Positions 6,145 through 7,758 of a stretch of 7,758 nucleotides of DNA are shown here, one piece after another. Origin of the DNA: Collinsella aerofaciens (GTDB taxonomy: Bacteria > Actinomycetota > Coriobacteriia > Coriobacteriales > Coriobacteriaceae); assembly GCA_008671285.1 (NCBI GenBank), contig RPYR01000215.1, positions 1-7,758 of the forward strand, in the 5' to 3' direction. Made by a program: the position numbers and the translations under genes. A model generated the notes under the pieces. It did no database searches. It was not told where the DNA came from and saw only the letters and a program-made list of their open reading frames with translations. Position 1 is the first letter of the stretch. The number at the start of each line of letters is the position of its first letter.

Positions 6145-6783
6145 CTAGACCGAAAAGACGATCTTGCGGCAGTTCCAGAAGTACTGGGCGCCCGAGATAA
6201 CGGTCAGGACAACGGCAACGGCGTACAGGAAGCGCGACACCGAGTAGATGCCGAGCGTCAGCGCCACCGGGCCAAGGTGCAAGCCGGCCATAGCAAAAAC
6301 GCACAGGTAACCGCAAATGGAGACCATCGTGGTTGCCGTCTTGTACTTGCCGAGCTTATCGGCCGCAACGACCACACCGGCCGCACTCGCGACCATGCGA
6401 AGGGCGCTCACCAGCAGCTCACGGAACAGGATAATGAACACGGACCACACGGTCACCGCGCCAAAATCCAAGAACAGCAGCAGGGCCGAAAACACGAGCA
6501 GCTTATCGGCGATGGGGTCCAAGAATTTACCGAAGTCGGTGATCTCGTTGCGCGAACGCGCCAGATAACCGTCGACCTTATCGGTGCACGACAGGATCAC
6601 ATACAGAATGAAGGCAGCGGCGGCGAGCGGGCCGTCGAAGGTGCTCCAATCCGTACCGGCAACACTCGTGTGAGAAAGCGCCGACACGATCATGAACACC
6701 GGGATAAAGACGATGCGAACGCACGTCACGATGTTGGCGGGCGTCCAGACACTCGTCAGTTCCTTATTGCTCTCGTTAGCCAC
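6145..6783 (-). CDS. pgsA: CDP-diacylglycerol--glycerol-3-phosphate 3-phosphatidyltransferase
   Basis: PgsA makes phosphatidylglycerophosphate, the committed step to phosphatidylglycerol and cardiolipin, in the cytoplasmic membrane. The 212-residue protein contains the complete CDP-alcohol phosphotransferase signature: D68, D71-G72, A75-R76, then G85, D89 and D93 with canonical spacing. The N-terminal TPANIVTCVRI is typical of PgsA. About six hydrophobic segments are visible, near 17-38, 52-66, 94-110, 112-138, 150-172 and 178-203. The start is a GTG at 6783 preceded by AGGAG 6 nt away; this ribosome binding site overlaps the end of rimO, whose stop is 9 bases upstream. A related enzyme such as phosphatidylinositol phosphate or cardiolipin synthase of the same fold is possible, but the rimO-pgsA-cinA order favours PgsA. 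Confidence 0.94.
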   Translation of the reverse strand: MANESNKELTSVWTPANIVTCVRIVFIPVFMIVSALSHTSVAGTDWSTFDGPLAAAAFILYVILSCTDKVDGYLARSRNEITDFGKFLDPIADKLLVFSALLLFLDFGAVTVWSVFIILFRELLVSALRMVASAAGVVVAADKLGKYKTATTMVSICGYLCVFAMAGLHLGPVALTLGIYSVSRFLYAVAVVLTVISGAQYFWNCRKIVFSV

Positions 6784-6792
6784 GACGCTCTC

Positions 6793-7758
6793 CTACTCCA
6801 CAACATGACCGATAAGCTCATAGCAGAAGCTATCGGTAAACTCGACGGTCAGAATATCGCCCACGGACGCCTCGCTGGCGTCCAGATGCACCGCGCCATC
6901 GGAATCGGGCGCCTGGAACCAGGCATGGCCGATCAGCTCGGCGCCATCCTCGGTCTCTTCGATACCGTCGACGATTACCTGGGCGCGCTCGCCCACATGT
7001 GCGGCGGTGGCGGCAAAACCGAGCGACTCGGCCAGGTCCATGGCCTCCTGGGCGCGCTCGAGCTTGACCTCTTCGTCGACCTGGCCCTCCATCTTAGCGG
7101 CCAGGCTGCCCTCCTCCTGCGAGTAGGCAAAGACACTCGTGTAGTCAAAGCCGACGGTGTCCATAAAGTCGATAAGATCGCGGAACTCGTCGTCGGTCTC
7201 GGTCGGGAAGCCGACCATGGCCGTGGAACGAATCACGATGCCGGGGATGCGCTCGCGAAGGTCACGGAACAGATCCTCGAGCTCCTGGCGCGAACCGGAG
7301 CGACGCATGGCCTTGAGAATGCGCGCGTCACAGTGCTGCACGGGGATATCGATATAGGGCAGCACCTCGGGCGTATCGCGAATCGTCTCGATGAGTTCGT
7401 CAGTCATGCCCTCGGGCTGCAGATAGAGCACGCGGACCCAGACGTTGTGCGGGCGCACGGCCTCGGCGACGGCACGCAGCAGCTGCGCCAGATTGCGCGG
7501 CGAGCCATCGGCGACGTCCTCGTCGGCAAAGTCGGTACCCCAGATGCCCGTGTCCTGGCCGATCAGCACGATCTCGCGCACACCGCCGGCAACCAGGTCA
7601 CGCACCTCGGAGATAATTCTCTCGGCATTGCGCGAATGATAGCGACCCCTAATATAGGGGATCATGCAGAAGCGGCATAAGCGGTTGCAGCCATCGGAAA
7701 TCTTGACGTAGGCGACAGCACCCTCGACGGTACGTTTGACCTGCGGGATATAGTCTGC
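6793..7758 (-). CDS. rimO: Ribosomal protein S12 methylthiotransferase RimO, C-terminal part
   Basis: The reading frame runs open past an internal ATG at 7663-7665 to the window edge, so 321 codons of a longer gene are visible. The radical SAM cluster motif is complete: C-NRL-C-RF-C, with cysteine codons at 7687-7689, 7675-7677 and 7666-7668, followed by IPYIRG. Further family marks are VLIGQDTGIWGTD, YIDIPVQHCDARILKAMRR and FAYSQEEGSLAAKM. The final 70 or so residues form a TRAM RNA/protein-binding domain, including GHAWFQAPDSDGAVHL. RimO methylthiolates an aspartate of ribosomal protein S12. MiaB and MtaB paralogues are close in fold, but the YSQEEGS segment, the TRAM sequence and the downstream pgsA favour RimO. 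The N-terminal methylthiotransferase domain lies outside the window. Confidence 0.93.
   Translation of the reverse strand, partial: ADYIPQVKRTVEGAVAYVKISDGCNRLCRFCMIPYIRGRYHSRNAERIISEVRDLVAGGVREIVLIGQDTGIWGTDFADEDVADGSPRNLAQLLRAVAEAVRPHNVWVRVLYLQPEGMTDELIETIRDTPEVLPYIDIPVQHCDARILKAMRRSGSRQELEDLFRDLRERIPGIVIRSTAMVGFPTETDDEFRDLIDFMDTVGFDYTSVFAYSQEEGSLAAKMEGQVDEEVKLERAQEAMDLAESLGFAATAAHVGERAQVIVDGIEETEDGAELIGHAWFQAPDSDGAVHLDASEASVGDILTVEFTDSFCYELIGHVVE

Noticed and set aside
5656..7680. A 674-codon open frame on the plus strand opposite cinA, pgsA and rimO.
   Set aside because: It crosses three well-supported genes and their junctions, is rich in Arg, His and Gly as expected for a reverse-frame shadow, and shows no recognisable domain. 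The codon bias of the real genes explains its length.

Overview
The window is a compact chromosomal block in which every gene lies on the minus strand. Read in the direction of transcription (high to low coordinates) the order is rimO (partial), pgsA, cinA/pncC-type amidase, recA, recX, rny, a MutL-like GHKL ATPase gene, spoVS and miaB (partial). Protein content, moderately high G+C and a Gram-positive LexA box point to an anaerobic actinobacterium of the class Coriobacteriia. A Collinsella-like organism is my best guess, but this rests on overall impression and not on a database match.

Region 6793-7758 carries the C-terminal part of RimO. PgsA (6145-6783) and a stand-alone CinA C-terminal domain (5602-6138) follow with gaps of 9 and 6 bases, so these three probably form one operon. 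It ends at a strong 9-bp hairpin (5571-5594). The 257-base gap after it holds six CCAAA-type heptamers about one helical turn apart (5434-5495). It also holds a clear sigma-70-type promoter (TTGACC, 17 bp, TATTAT) whose spacer contains a perfect 5+5 bp LexA palindrome (5383-5396). This promoter should drive recA and recX as an SOS-inducible pair.

A second 257-base gap separates recX from rny. It contains a probable recX terminator, a promoter with a consensus -35 (TTGACA, 17 bp, TACGAT) and a leader of about 160 nt with two hairpins, each followed by a T-rich run. Downstream come rny (membrane-anchored RNase Y), the GHKL ATPase gene 1 base after it, spoVS and miaB. These four are probably co-transcribed.

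The set is largely housekeeping: S12 and tRNA methylthiolation (RimO, MiaB), phospholipid synthesis (PgsA), NMN salvage (PncC/CinA), recombination and SOS (RecA, RecX) and mRNA turnover (RNase Y). Its order closely parallels the Bacillus/Clostridia block around recA, rny, spoVS and miaB. The least understood part is the GHKL ATPase, which sits between rny and spoVS, where Bacillus has ymdB. It carries MutL-like ATPase motifs on an unrecognised C-terminal half and is the best candidate here for undescribed biology.
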